A DNA stretch of 64,000 nt from Pacificispira sp033344895 (GCA_965229685.1 OZ245920.1:1984001-2048000), one strand, 5' to 3'. Numbered from the stretch's first letter, positions 39,932 to 50,168 are shown. Translations and numbers: made by a program. Notes: generated by a model not told the origin, from the sequence alone.

Positions 39932-41047
39932 ATGCAAATTCAGCCTACAGTTGACGACGAGGACCGACTTGCGCGGCTGCGTCTGATCCGTACCGAAAAT
40001 GTCGGTCCGATGACCTTTCGGCAATTGATGGCCCGGTTTGGTACCGCGCAGGAAGCGCTCGATGCCCTTCCATCCCTGGCCGGCCGGGCCGGGCGTAGAC
40101 GGCGGCTTGCCATCCCCAGCGCTTCCGACGCCGCCGGTGAAGTCGAGGCATTGGACGCCTATGGCGGGCGAATGCTTCACCTGGGGGATCGCGACTACCC
40201 TTCTCTTCTGGCGGCGACCGAAGATGCGCCGCCGGTTCTCACCATAATGGGACGCGGCGACCTGCTGAATCGGCCGACGATGGCCATTGTCGGTTCCCGA
40301 AATGCATCGACCAACGGCAAAAGGATGGCGGCACAGTTCGCGTCTGAAATCGGCCGTACCGGCTATTGTATCGCTTCGGGCATGGCGATGGGGATAGACA
40401 CCGCAGCCCATCACGGGTCGATCGAAACTGGCACTGTTGCCGTTCTGGCCGGCGGGATCGACGTGGTTTATCCACGCGAAAACAAGGATCTTTATCGGGC
40501 GCTCGCGGAACGGGGAACAATCGTTGCGGAAATGCCCTTCGGGACTGTCGGTCAGGCCCGGCACTTTCCGCGCCGAAACCGCATTATCTCCGGCCTCGCA
40601 AGTGCGGTGCTGATCGTGGAGGCCACGTTGCGGTCCGGCTCGCTGATCACGGCGCGGCTTGCCGCCGATCAGGGCCGGGACGTCTATGCCATTCCCGGAT
40701 CCCCACTGGATCCCCGTGCCCGCGGTGGCAATGACCTTATCCGGAAAGGGGCCGCTCTGATCGAAACTCCGGAAGAAATCATTGCCGCGTTGGATCAGCA
40801 GCTTTCCGCTCCACGTTCCGATTACGCCGTGACCTTCCCGACCCCGCGCCAGCTAGTCCCCATCGATGACGGGAACGCCTTGCGTCAGCGGCTGCTGACA
40901 GCGTTGGGACCGACCGCCGTCGCGGTGGACGACCTGATCGCCGATCTAGAAACAGACGCCGCGTCGGTATCGTCCCTGCTGCTGGAACTTGAACTTGCCG
41001 GTACGGTCGAAAGACGCTCGGGCGGAAAGATCGCGCGGATCGCTTAG
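39932..41047 (+). CDS. dprA: DNA-processing protein DprA
   Basis: A 371-residue single-strand DNA-binding protein that loads RecA during transformation. N-terminal helical region (RLIRTENVGPMTFRQLMARFG), a Rossmann core with AIVGSRNAS, SGMAMGIDTAAH, GGIDVVYPRENKDLY and FPRRNRIISGLA, and the C-terminal winged helix (DML1-like, VDDLIADLETDAASVSSLLLELELAGTVERR). The ATG at 39932 was chosen for the normal N-terminus. No other competence gene is in the window. Confidence 0.94.
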   Translation: MQIQPTVDDEDRLARLRLIRTENVGPMTFRQLMARFGTAQEALDALPSLAGRAGRRRRLAIPSASDAAGEVEALDAYGGRMLHLGDRDYPSLLAATEDAPPVLTIMGRGDLLNRPTMAIVGSRNASTNGKRMAAQFASEIGRTGYCIASGMAMGIDTAAHHGSIETGTVAVLAGGIDVVYPRENKDLYRALAERGTIVAEMPFGTVGQARHFPRRNRIISGLASAVLIVEATLRSGSLITARLAADQGRDVYAIPGSPLDPRARGGNDLIRKGAALIETPEEIIAALDQQLSAPRSDYAVTFPTPRQLVPIDDGNALRQRLLTALGPTAVAVDDLIADLETDAASVSSLLLELELAGTVERRSGGKIARIA

Positions 41048-41320
41048 CAGATTGATTCAACTTGTGCCGGCTACATCCTGGATTACCGCGAAAATTTGAA
41101 TCCGCTCCACGTGCAGGTCAGACTGGATCGTTACAATTTGATCCAATTTGCCCTCAAATAATATTCAGTCCTTTGACCTTTTTTTATTGAATTCCCGGGC
41201 GATAGTTCTTCCATATAGCGCCGGATCGGACGTATTCATATTGTGCGATCCGAAGGGCAGCCAGAATGGCTCGCCTGGCGTCGCGCCCCCTGGGAGGGGC
41301 ATGGAAGAAGACCGTGAGCG
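41048..41320. other. Intergenic region between dprA and the DUF2336 gene
   Basis: 273 bases of lower GC with T-rich stretches near 41170-41190 and TTGAAT followed by ATATAG near 41187-41220 that may be part of a promoter. No gene is apparent. Confidence 0.35.
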
Positions 41321-42394
41321 ATGACTGACCGCGCCGTATCCTTTGAACATCTGTTGCGCCTGGCGCATCAGCGTGCCCTTGACGGAAAAGGGGGCTTGGC
41401 CGCATCGGTCGCCAAGCTCTGTCTCGACTCGAGATCCGATCTCAGCGAGCGCGAACTGTCCCTGACTTTCGAAATCCTGCGCATGTTGATCGATAAGGTT
41501 GAGGTCGCGGTGCGGCGGAACATTTCCGACTATCTTTGCGATCGGACGGACGTGCCGAAGGATCTCATTGCCTTTCTGGCGAACGATACCGTGCATGTCG
41601 CCTATCCGATCCTGCGATCTTCCCCGCTGCTGACAGACTATGACCTGATCCGCCTGATCGACGATCATGGCCATGGTCATGCGATGGCGGTCGCCGCGCG
41701 CGACGACCTGACCGGCGCCGTCAGCCACCGTCTGATTGCCATGCAGGATGATGCGGTCGACCTGACGCTGGCGAAGAACCTGACTGCAACAATCGATCCC
41801 ACGGATATGGAAGCTCTTGTCGAGCGCGCCGTGGATCGCACCGCCCTTCATACTCCCCTTGCGTCCCGTGGGGACCTGGGTGCGGATCTCGCGCGGCGCC
41901 TCTATACCCTGGTTGGCGATGCCCTGAGGCGCCACATCATGGACAATTACGACATAGACGGCGCCGTCGTCGCGGAAGCCGTCGACAACGCGGTACTCGA
42001 CAGTCTGGACGCCCCGAACCCGCTCGACGCGGCCGTTGGCAGCGGATGGACGCAACAGATACAGCGCGGCGGTCACCGGCCGGCGGCGCGGCTGTTGCGT
42101 CGTCTCCTGTCGGACGGAATCGAAGGCGCGGCCATCGAATTTTCCGAGCATACGCACCTTCCCCTGGAGACCGCGCGCTGGGTATTCGAGCGGGGCGACG
42201 GACAGACCCTCGCAGTGGCGGTGAAGTCCGTCGGAATGGATGTTGACGGTTACACGACACTGCTGGACCGGATGAAGCGCATCTCGGAAGATGAGGATAT
42301 CGAACGGCTATCGGCCTATTTTGAGCGGATCGACATGAAGACCGCAGCCATGGTCGTGAGTCACTGGAAGACGCGGCCCCCGCGCGCGGAATAG
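41321..42394 (+). CDS. DUF2336 protein (HEAT-like repeats)
   Basis: A 357-residue all-helical protein. DUF2336 is found almost only in alphaproteobacteria and is thought to be built from HEAT-like helical pairs; segments such as VRRNISDYLCDRTDVPKDLIAFLANDTVHVAYPIL show the repeat rhythm. No catalytic motif is seen. Function unknown. It sits between dprA and topA and appears to have its own promoter region. Confidence 0.87.
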   Translation: MTDRAVSFEHLLRLAHQRALDGKGGLAASVAKLCLDSRSDLSERELSLTFEILRMLIDKVEVAVRRNISDYLCDRTDVPKDLIAFLANDTVHVAYPILRSSPLLTDYDLIRLIDDHGHGHAMAVAARDDLTGAVSHRLIAMQDDAVDLTLAKNLTATIDPTDMEALVERAVDRTALHTPLASRGDLGADLARRLYTLVGDALRRHIMDNYDIDGAVVAEAVDNAVLDSLDAPNPLDAAVGSGWTQQIQRGGHRPAARLLRRLLSDGIEGAAIEFSEHTHLPLETARWVFERGDGQTLAVAVKSVGMDVDGYTTLLDRMKRISEDEDIERLSAYFERIDMKTAAMVVSHWKTRPPRAE

Positions 42395-42526
42395 GCTCCA
42401 GGCACTGAACCGTCCGGATTTTCACAGGTCCTTCAACGTCTTAGAAACGAGCGGTTGACGCCTTCGACTGCGGGTGCCAATTCTGTCGGCCATGCAAACC
42501 GTTTCATTTAGAGGCCTTTCCCACTC

Positions 42527-45217
42527 ATGACCGGCCAGAATGTCGTTGTCGTCGAAAGTCCGGCGAAGGCCAAGACCATCAACAAATATCTGGGCAGCGA
42601 TTATTACGTTCTCGCGTCCTACGGGCATATCAGGGACCTTCCGCCGAAGGATGGCTCGGTGCAGCCTGACGCCGATTTCGCCATGCAATGGGAAGTCGAC
42701 GGGCGCGCGAAGAAGCGCATCGACGAAATCGCTAAAGCCTGCAAGGGCGCCAAGGCCCTGTTTCTCGCCACCGACCCCGACCGCGAGGGAGAGGCCATTT
42801 CGTGGCACATCCAGGAGGAACTGACCAAGCGCAAGGTCCTGAAGCCGATTTCCGTGCAGCGGGTCGTCTTTAACGAGATCACCAAGTCGGCCGTGACCAA
42901 TGCCATGGCCAATCCGCGTGACCTGAACAAGGAACTGATCGACGCCTATCTGGCACGGCGCGCCTTGGATTACCTGGTCGGCTTCACGCTGTCGCCTGTC
43001 CTGTGGCGCAAGCTGCCGGGGGCAAAGTCCGCCGGTCGCGTCCAGTCGGTCGCGCTACGTCTGATCTGTGAGCGGGAAGCGGAAATCGAAGCCTTCAAGC
43101 CTCGCGAATACTGGAGCATCGACGCGCAGATGGCGACGGCCGACGGCACTGCCTTCGCCGCGCGGTTGACCCATCTGAACGGCAAGAAGCTCGACAAGTT
43201 CGATCTGGGTGACAAGACCGCTGCCGATGCCGCCCTGACCGCCGTCCGCAGCGGCGGACACAAGGTCCAGTCGGTTGAGCGCAAACAGGTCAAACGCCAC
43301 CCTGCCCCGCCCTTCACGACCTCGACCCTGCAGCAGGAAGCCAGCCGCAAGCTGTATTTCGGCGCCACGAAGACCATGACGCTGGCGCAGAAGCTCTATG
43401 AAGGCATTCAATTGGGCGGCGAGGCCGTCGGCCTGATCACCTATATGCGAACGGACAGCACGACCATGTCCGGTGAGGCGATTGCCGCCGCCCGTGGCAT
43501 GATCGAGGACGTCTACGGTTCCGACTATCTGCCGTCCGGTCCGCGCCAGTATCGCACCAAGGCGAAGAACGCGCAGGAAGCCCACGAATGTATCCGCCCG
43601 ACCAGCATGCGCCGGCGGCCGGAGGACGTGGCCCGTTATCTGGAGCCGGACCAGCTCAAGCTCTACGAGTTGATCTGGAAGCGCGCCGTGGCCTGCCAGA
43701 TGGAGAGCGCCACCCTGGACCAGGTTGCGGTCGATATCGAAACCGCCGACCGGACTGCGCGGCTGCGCGCAAGCGGCTCCGTGGTCCGTTTCGATGGCTT
43801 CCTGACGCTCTATATCGAGAGCGAGGACGACAAGGACGAGGACGACAAGGAAGGCGGACGCCTGCCCGACCTCAAGGAGGGCGATACGCCGGCCCTGGTC
43901 AAGGCAGACGCCAATCAGCATTTCACCCAGCCGCCGCCACGCTTCACCGAGGCAAGCCTGGTCAAGCGCATGGAAGAGCTGGGGATCGGCAGACCCTCGA
44001 CCTATGCCTCCATTCTGAAAGTGCTGCAGGACCGGGAATATGTCCGTCTGGACAAGCGCCGGTTCCAGCCCGAAGACCGTGGACGCTTGGTCACTGCATT
44101 CCTTTCTTCCTTTTATGACAAGTACTTCGACCACGCCTTTACGGCCGGACTTGAAGAGCAATTGGACGACATTTCCGGTGGGCGCATCGACTGGAAAACC
44201 GTACTTCGGGATTTCTGGAAAGCGTTTCGCGACATTACCGATCAGGCCATGGAACTGACCGGTCAGGAGGTTCGCGACAAGATCGATGCCGTTCTGGGAC
44301 CGCATTTCTTCCCACCAGACGAAAACGGCGATACCGAAGCGGCCCGCAAATGCCCGTCCTGCGGCAATGGCCGGCTGAGCCTGAATTTCGGTCGCTATGG
44401 CGCCTTCATAACCTGTTCGAACTATCCGGACTGCAAGCTGACGCGAAATCTGGACGAAGTCGGCAACCTGAACGGCGAGAGCCCGGACGCGACGGAGTAT
44501 CCCCGTTTGCTGGGCGTCGACCCGGAAAACGGGATGGACGTCTCGGTACGACAGGGCCCCTATGGCTACTACGTGCAATTGGGCGAAGCGGAAAAGGACG
44601 CCAAGGGCAAGACGAAGACGAAGCCGAAGCGCGCCTCCCTGCTCAAGTCGATGGAGCCTGCGACGATCGACCTGGAGACGGCCCTGCGGCTGTTGTCCCT
44701 GCCGCGATTGCTCGGCGATCATCCGGAAAGCAAGCTGCCGGTTGCCGCGGGGATAGGACGCTATGGTCCTTATCTCAAGCATGGCGACGCATTTGTCTCG
44801 CTGCCCAAGGATGACGACGTCCTGACCATCGGCCTGAACCGGGCCGTTACCGTCCTGGCGGAGGCCGGGCCCAAGGGCAAGGGGCGTGCCAGTGTCTCCA
44901 AGGAACTTGGCGCGCACCCCGCGGACGGCAAACCGGTCAGCCTTGGGTCCGGACGCTTCGGGCCCTATGTGAAGCACGGCAAAATCTATGCCTCCATCCC
45001 GCGCGGGACAGAGCCTGATTCCGTCACGTTGGAGCAGGCTGTGGAACTGATCGCGGCCAAGGCGGCGAAGAAATCTGCGGGGAAATCGTCCGGCGCCAAG
45101 AAGGCGACGGCCAAGAAGGCCGCGGCGAAGAAGTCCACCGCGAAGAAGGCGGGCGCCAAGAAGTCGAAATCAAAGAAATCGAAAGCCAAGAAAGCCCCGG
45201 CACGCAAGGCCTCCTGA
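42527..45217 (+). CDS. topA: DNA topoisomerase I
   Basis: An 896-residue type IA topoisomerase relaxing negative supercoils. The TOPRIM domain begins VVVESPAKAKTINKYLG and carries FLATDPDREGEAISWH; the active-site Tyr is in GLITYMRTDSTTMS; MEELGIGRPSTYASIL follows. One zinc finger with four Cys is kept (CPSCGNGRLSLNFGRYG, then ITCSNYPDC), followed by several TopA C-terminal repeats and a Lys/Ala-rich tail of about 50 residues, a common alphaproteobacterial feature that increases DNA affinity. It starts an operon with rnr. Confidence 0.97.
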   Translation: MTGQNVVVVESPAKAKTINKYLGSDYYVLASYGHIRDLPPKDGSVQPDADFAMQWEVDGRAKKRIDEIAKACKGAKALFLATDPDREGEAISWHIQEELTKRKVLKPISVQRVVFNEITKSAVTNAMANPRDLNKELIDAYLARRALDYLVGFTLSPVLWRKLPGAKSAGRVQSVALRLICEREAEIEAFKPREYWSIDAQMATADGTAFAARLTHLNGKKLDKFDLGDKTAADAALTAVRSGGHKVQSVERKQVKRHPAPPFTTSTLQQEASRKLYFGATKTMTLAQKLYEGIQLGGEAVGLITYMRTDSTTMSGEAIAAARGMIEDVYGSDYLPSGPRQYRTKAKNAQEAHECIRPTSMRRRPEDVARYLEPDQLKLYELIWKRAVACQMESATLDQVAVDIETADRTARLRASGSVVRFDGFLTLYIESEDDKDEDDKEGGRLPDLKEGDTPALVKADANQHFTQPPPRFTEASLVKRMEELGIGRPSTYASILKVLQDREYVRLDKRRFQPEDRGRLVTAFLSSFYDKYFDHAFTAGLEEQLDDISGGRIDWKTVLRDFWKAFRDITDQAMELTGQEVRDKIDAVLGPHFFPPDENGDTEAARKCPSCGNGRLSLNFGRYGAFITCSNYPDCKLTRNLDEVGNLNGESPDATEYPRLLGVDPENGMDVSVRQGPYGYYVQLGEAEKDAKGKTKTKPKRASLLKSMEPATIDLETALRLLSLPRLLGDHPESKLPVAAGIGRYGPYLKHGDAFVSLPKDDDVLTIGLNRAVTVLAEAGPKGKGRASVSKELGAHPADGKPVSLGSGRFGPYVKHGKIYASIPRGTEPDSVTLEQAVELIAAKAAKKSAGKSSGAKKATAKKAAAKKSTAKKAGAKKSKSKKSKAKKAPARKAS

Positions 45218-45218
45218 C

Positions 45219-47537
45219 TTGGACGATCCCGACGACATTTCCGACAGCATCCGCGCTTCGCTTCCCGACAAGGCCGAGATCAAGTCCTATATCGAGAAGA
45301 GCGAGCGACCGCTGGACAAGAGGGATATTGCGCGCGCCTTCGGTTTGAAAGGCGCACAACGCGCCATGCTGCGCGATGTCCTGAAGGAAATGGCTGAGGA
45401 AGGGCTGATCGACCGGGGGCACAAGAAGAAGGTCGCCGCACGCGGAGCCCTGCCCGAGGTTCTTGTCCTTTCCATCGATACCATCGATGCCGACGGCGAG
45501 CTATGGGCCCGACCGGCAACATGGGATGTCGATCAGGATGGTGAGGCGCCTGACATTGTTATCGGCGGCGGGACCCGCAATGGCCCGGCCCCCAAGGTCG
45601 GCGACCGCGTGCTGGCACGGCTGCGCCGGCGGGGCGACCATCAGTATGAGGCCTCGATCATCCGCGTCCTGCAGCCGGGCCTGCGAAAGCTGCTGGGCGT
45701 TCTCGAACCCGCCAAGGGCGGCGCGGTGCTGGTTCCGACAGACAAGAAGCAGCAGGACAAGACGTGGTTTATCGAGCGGGATCGATTGAAGGGCGCGGAG
45801 CCCGGAGACCTTGTTCTGGCAGAACCGCTGCGCGGCGGGCCCCGCGGCGCCCATTCCGCCAGGGTGTCCGAACTCATCGGCCGCCTCGATCAACCCAAGG
45901 CGTTCAGTCTTATCGCCATTCACGCCCAGGGCATCCCCGTTGAGTTTCCGGATGAGGCCATCGAGGAGGCTGAAGCGGCTCAACCGGTGACGCCGGAGGG
46001 CCGGACCGATTTGCGCGACCTCCCCCTGGTCACGATCGATGGGGAGGATGCGCGGGATTTCGACGACGCAGTCCATGCGGTGCCGGACACGGACCCCGGC
46101 AATGGCGGTGGGCACATCCTGCATGTCGCGATTGCGGATGTGGCCCATTATGTCCGCCCGGAAGGCCCGCTGGACCGGGCCGCGCGCGAACGCGGAAACA
46201 GCGTGTACTTCCCGGACCGGGTGGTGCCGATGCTGCCGGAAGCACTCTCCAACGATCTGTGCTCGCTACGTCCCGACGTCGATCGGGCCTGCATGGCCAT
46301 CCGGATGCGGATTTCAGCCGATGGCCGGCTGCTGGAACGGAAAATCATGCGCGGTATCATGCGATCCGCCGCCCGGCTGACCTATACCCAGGTGCAGGAT
46401 GCGATGGAGGGCCGGCCGGTCGACGGAACCGTGGGCACCCTTCTGGAACCGGTCATCAAACCGCTCTATGCCGCCTATGAGGCCCTGCAGCGGGGACGCG
46501 CCGCTCGCGGGACGCTGGAACTCGACCTGCCGGAGCTTCAGGTCGTGCTCGGTGAGGATGGCAAGGTCGAACGCATCGCCCCGCGCAAGCGCTTCGACAG
46601 TCACAAGCTGATCGAAGAGTTCATGATTACCGCCAATGTCGCGGCGGCAGAACTCCTCGAGGCCAAGAATGCGCGGGCCATCATGTACAGGGTCCATGCG
46701 CCGCCGAAGCTCGACCGGCTGGAAGGCCTGCGTGAATCGCTGCAGGTGCTCGACATCAAGCTGGCCGCCGACGGCGCCCTGCGGCCGCATCACTTCACCA
46801 AGATACTGGACCGGGTCGCCGGCACGGAGAAGGCACAACTGGTCTCGGACATGGTCCTGCGGGCCCAGAGTCAGGCTGTCTACGCGCCGGAGAACGAGGG
46901 CCATTTCGGCCTCGCCCTGCAGCGTTATAGCCATTTCACGTCGCCGATCCGTCGATATGCCGATCTGCTCGTCCATCGCGCCCTGATTTCCGCCTATGGC
47001 CTGGGGAAAGGCGGTTTGCCGGACGCTCAGGCGGAGCAGTTCGAAAAGTACGGCGAACTGATTTCAAACACGGAACGACGAGCCATCGCGGCCGAACGAG
47101 ACGCAACGGACCGTTATCTGACCGCCTATATGGCGGACCGGATCGGAGCAACCTTCCAGGGCCGGGTGACCGGCGTGAAGCGGTTTGGCTTGTTCGTGCG
47201 CCTGGACGAAACCGGCGCGGACGGCCTTGTTCCGGTCGGCACCCTGCCCTGGGACCGCTACTGGCACGACGAGGTTCATCAACGCCTCGTCGGTGAGCAA
47301 ACCGGGCAGGCATACCAGCTGGCCGAATCCGTTCAGGTCCGCCTCGCGGAAGCGAACACCGTCACCGGCGGCCTGATCTTTGAAATCGTCGAGGGCGGCC
47401 ACATCGTCAAGGATCGCAAGGCCCGCATGCCGGGGCGCGGCAAGGGACGGCCGAGAAAGTTCAGTGGCCCGAAAGGTGGTCCCAAGGGCGGTTCCGGCGG
47501 CGGCCGTGGCACGGTGCGCCGCAAGGGGCGCCGCTGA
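45219..47537 (+). CDS. rnr: Ribonuclease R
   Basis: A 772-residue 3'-5' exoribonuclease. N-terminal winged helix (SERPLDKRDIARAFGLK), cold-shock domains, the RNB catalytic centre with VTIDGEDARDFDDAVHA and the downstream HYSHFTSPIRRYADLLVHR-like segment (SHFTSPIRRYADLLVH), an S1 domain near 640-720 (FQGRVTGVKRFGLFVRL) and a basic Gly-rich tail. The start is TTG at 45219, one base after the topA stop; no ATG or GTG occurs in frame before residue 49, which is inside the conserved winged helix, so translation probably depends on coupling to topA. Confidence 0.95.
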   Translation: MDDPDDISDSIRASLPDKAEIKSYIEKSERPLDKRDIARAFGLKGAQRAMLRDVLKEMAEEGLIDRGHKKKVAARGALPEVLVLSIDTIDADGELWARPATWDVDQDGEAPDIVIGGGTRNGPAPKVGDRVLARLRRRGDHQYEASIIRVLQPGLRKLLGVLEPAKGGAVLVPTDKKQQDKTWFIERDRLKGAEPGDLVLAEPLRGGPRGAHSARVSELIGRLDQPKAFSLIAIHAQGIPVEFPDEAIEEAEAAQPVTPEGRTDLRDLPLVTIDGEDARDFDDAVHAVPDTDPGNGGGHILHVAIADVAHYVRPEGPLDRAARERGNSVYFPDRVVPMLPEALSNDLCSLRPDVDRACMAIRMRISADGRLLERKIMRGIMRSAARLTYTQVQDAMEGRPVDGTVGTLLEPVIKPLYAAYEALQRGRAARGTLELDLPELQVVLGEDGKVERIAPRKRFDSHKLIEEFMITANVAAAELLEAKNARAIMYRVHAPPKLDRLEGLRESLQVLDIKLAADGALRPHHFTKILDRVAGTEKAQLVSDMVLRAQSQAVYAPENEGHFGLALQRYSHFTSPIRRYADLLVHRALISAYGLGKGGLPDAQAEQFEKYGELISNTERRAIAAERDATDRYLTAYMADRIGATFQGRVTGVKRFGLFVRLDETGADGLVPVGTLPWDRYWHDEVHQRLVGEQTGQAYQLAESVQVRLAEANTVTGGLIFEIVEGGHIVKDRKARMPGRGKGRPRKFSGPKGGPKGGSGGGRGTVRRKGRR

Positions 47538-47609
47538 TCGGATTCGCCCCAAAGGATCACAAATCTAACATGGCACAGCCCCCGCGACGCGGGTATCCTT
47601 GGTGCCATC

Positions 47610-49175
47610 ATGCGTGGTTCTGCCATCCCAAGAAATTTGTCGGACAGTTGGAAAGTCGTATTTGCGATTCCGGTTGTCCTGAGCGCCTGCTCGGGAACCG
47701 TATCGCCCGACCCGGCCCTCGAGGGCCGGATGACGTCAATGTTCGACACGGTCTATGCGGAGGTCTCATCCGTCCATATCGAGCCTCTCGACCTTCGGAA
47801 GTTCACGATCGGGGGGCTGGACGGACTGCGCGGGACGGGATCGGGCTACCGCCTGGACGTCGATGATTCGGACTTCCGAATTGAGGTCAGTGGCGATCTG
47901 GCCGCGGCCGGCGTCGCGCCGGACGACGAAGCGGAGATCGAGGCCTGGAGTGAGTTTGCCCGTCAGATGGTCATGACTGTTCACATGTCGGGGATGCTGC
48001 CGGAGAAGGTCGACGAAGAAGTTCTGTATGATCGCTTCTTCGATTCGGCCATGCGGACGCTCGACCGGTATTCGCGTTATGCCAATCCAAAGGACGCGGC
48101 GGATCTGCGCGCCGAGCGGGATGGGTTCGGCGGCATCGGCATCGACCTTGAGGAGCACCCGGACGGTGCGCGGATCGATCGGGTGGAACGCGACAAGCCG
48201 GCCGCGGCCGCGGGGTTGCTGGTCGGGGACAGAATCATCGCCATCGGCGCGCAGAAGATCGACGGAATGCCGCTTCGCGCCATCGAAAGACTGATGCGCG
48301 GACCCGTCGATTCGCCGATCGCGCTGACAGTCGTCCGGGATGGATTGCCTGAGCCCCTGACCGTTACGGTGGGGCGCACCCGGATAGTCCCCAACACGGT
48401 CTTTTATTCGCTGAGCGGTAGTCATGCGATCATTCGCATTTCCGGCTTCAATCAGCGCACGTCCAAACGAATCTCGGAGGCGATCAGCCAGGCCCGTGCG
48501 GAACTGGGGCAGAATCTCACAGGCCTGATCATAGACCTGCGCGGCAATCTCGGCGGACGTCTGGACCAGGCGATCGATTCGGCGGACCTCTTCCTGGAAT
48601 CCGGCCTGATCACCCGGGCGGACGGCCGTCACCCGGAAAGTCATCAGGTCTTCAAGGCCGAACCTGGCGATATTGCCGATGGTCTGCCGACGGTTGTCCT
48701 GATCAACGGCGCGTCGGCCAGCGCGGCCGAGATACTCGCCTCGGCCCTGCAGGATCACGGCCGTGCCGTGGTCGTCGGAATGAGCAGTTTCGGAAAGGGC
48801 ACGATCCAGACCATCGTCGACCTGCCCAACAGCGGAGAACTGTATGTCACCTGGGCCCGGTATGTCGCGCCAAGCGGCTATGCCCTGCACACAATGGGCG
48901 TAATGCCGACCGTATGCACCAGCGGGGCCGCCGACGCGGTCACGACCCTGGAAGATGCCTTGGGCGCAGGCCCCGGTAGTGGAATGACTCTGCTGGAGCG
49001 TCGACGTTCGGTCCCCACCGATGACGAGGACGCCATACGCGACGTCCTGGCACTTTGCCCGTGGTTGCCCCATGCATCCGGCGATATCGACCTGTCGATC
49101 GCGGAACTCCTTCTGGACTCGCCTGCCCTGTTTCGTCGGGCGTTGGCTTTGGGAAGGGCGCCGAGCGATGCCTGA
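47610..49175 (+). CDS. S41 family C-terminal-processing peptidase, predicted lipoprotein
   Basis: A 521-residue periplasmic protease. The N-terminus has a lipoprotein signal with lipobox LSAC (Cys27). A PDZ domain occupies about 170-250 (FGGIGIDLEEHPDGARI, AAAAGLLVGDRIIAIGA). The catalytic core has IDLRGNLGGRLDQAI, the nucleophile in NGASASAAEILASAL and the general-base Lys in MSSFGKGTIQ. It resembles CtpA. A further C-terminal segment of about 100 residues lacks known features. The Nudix gene starts 8 nt before its stop. Confidence 0.9.
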   Translation: MRGSAIPRNLSDSWKVVFAIPVVLSACSGTVSPDPALEGRMTSMFDTVYAEVSSVHIEPLDLRKFTIGGLDGLRGTGSGYRLDVDDSDFRIEVSGDLAAAGVAPDDEAEIEAWSEFARQMVMTVHMSGMLPEKVDEEVLYDRFFDSAMRTLDRYSRYANPKDAADLRAERDGFGGIGIDLEEHPDGARIDRVERDKPAAAAGLLVGDRIIAIGAQKIDGMPLRAIERLMRGPVDSPIALTVVRDGLPEPLTVTVGRTRIVPNTVFYSLSGSHAIIRISGFNQRTSKRISEAISQARAELGQNLTGLIIDLRGNLGGRLDQAIDSADLFLESGLITRADGRHPESHQVFKAEPGDIADGLPTVVLINGASASAAEILASALQDHGRAVVVGMSSFGKGTIQTIVDLPNSGELYVTWARYVAPSGYALHTMGVMPTVCTSGAADAVTTLEDALGAGPGSGMTLLERRRSVPTDDEDAIRDVLALCPWLPHASGDIDLSIAELLLDSPALFRRALALGRAPSDA

Positions 49176-49833
49176 CCGTCCGATGGTTCATCCGGCCGAC
49201 GCCGCCAGCCTTGTGATTCTGAGGGGCGCCCCCGATGCGCCGGAGGTCCTGCTGGGCCGACGCCGGGACAATGCCCGTTTCATGCCGGGTGTCTATGTAT
49301 TCCCAGGCGGTGCGGTCGACCCGCCCGATGTGGGCATGGAACGGTCTGCGGACTGGCCGGGAACGCGGTTTCATGCCGCCGCCATCCGGGAAACCTGGGA
49401 AGAAACCGGTGTCATGATCGCAGAGCCTGGCCCTCTGCCCAGTTGCGCCCCAACAGACGACCCGTTCTACGCTGCCTTGTCGGAATCAGCCTGTGTGCCC
49501 TCGGCCGGTGCGCTGCACTACATCGCGCGCGCCATCACGCCGGAACCCTCGCCAATCCGCTTCGACACCCGATTCTTCCTTGCGAAGGAAAGCGCCACAA
49601 GCGGCATCGCGCATGCGGTCGGGGAACTGCCCGAAGTACTTTGGCTGCCGGCGTCACACGCCCTGCAAAGCGACCGGCTTCGGGGCGTTACAAAATTCGT
49701 CCTGGGACAGGCACTGGAGCTTTGGCAGGATCCGGACCGCCTGCAATCGCCGAGTCGTCCGGTTCGGGTCTTCACCTGGGCTGACGGCACCCGATTGATC
49801 CGGAAAGAGCCGCAGGACGCGGGCCTGCTTTAA
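49168..49833 (+). CDS. Nudix hydrolase
   Basis: A 221-residue Nudix protein. The box is stretched: GGAVDPPDVG, then AAIRETWEETGVM, that is, the Gly and the RExxEETG parts are separated by an insertion as in the NUDT7/NUDT19-like branch. Such enzymes cleave nucleoside diphosphates linked to another moiety, including CoA derivatives. The ATG at 49168 overlaps the protease gene by 8 nt (ATGCCTGA). The order rnr-S41-Nudix-rpmG is conserved in alphaproteobacteria. Confidence 0.88.
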   Translation: MPDRPMVHPADAASLVILRGAPDAPEVLLGRRRDNARFMPGVYVFPGGAVDPPDVGMERSADWPGTRFHAAAIRETWEETGVMIAEPGPLPSCAPTDDPFYAALSESACVPSAGALHYIARAITPEPSPIRFDTRFFLAKESATSGIAHAVGELPEVLWLPASHALQSDRLRGVTKFVLGQALELWQDPDRLQSPSRPVRVFTWADGTRLIRKEPQDAGLL

Positions 49834-49837
49834 CATC

Positions 49838-49865
49838 TTGACATGGCCGGGCGGACAGCTATTTT
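49838..49865 (+). promoter_or_regulatory. rpmG promoter
   Basis: A perfect -35 TTGACA (49838-49843) and TATTTT (49860-49865) are 16 nt apart, about 70 nt upstream of rpmG. Confidence 0.6.
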
Positions 49866-49936
49866 CCGGCACCGTTTCAACGCGGCGCTCCCGCACGGTT
49901 TGGGTGCGACGCGCTTCAAGTAGAAGGATCAAGGCG

Positions 49937-50104
49937 ATGGCGAAGCCCGCGACCGTTCAAATCAAATTGGTAAGCACGGCTGGCACCGGTCATTTCTATG
50001 TGACCAAGAAGAACCCGCGCAACCAGACGGAAAAGCTGGAATTCCGCAAGTACGACCCGGTTGTGCGCAAGCACGTCGCGTACAAGGAATCCAAGATCAA
50101 GTAA
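49937..50104 (+). CDS. rpmG: Ribosomal protein L33
   Basis: A 55-residue 50S subunit protein. The sequence is canonical (IKLVSTAGTGHFYVTKKNPR, ending in KESKIK). It is the zinc-free form with no CxxC pairs. GAAGGATCAAGGCG precedes the ATG. It has its own promoter and terminator, as expected for a highly expressed gene. Confidence 0.98.
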   Translation: MAKPATVQIKLVSTAGTGHFYVTKKNPRNQTEKLEFRKYDPVVRKHVAYKESKIK

Positions 50105-50142
50105 GCTGCTGCTGCCCCCTCATCGGGGCGCGGACACAAATC

Positions 50143-50168
50143 GGCCGCCGGAATTCGGCGGCCTTTTT
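50143..50168 (+). terminator. Rho-independent terminator of rpmG
   Basis: GGCCGCCG-gaatt-CGGCGGCC followed by TTTTTG, a compact GC stem with a T-run, 39 nt after the stop codon. Confidence 0.9.

Noticed and set aside
45060..45217. Lys/Ala-rich repeat at the end of topA as a frameshift or assembly artefact
   Set aside because: Such basic tails are common in alphaproteobacterial topoisomerase I and the frame ends cleanly one base before rnr.
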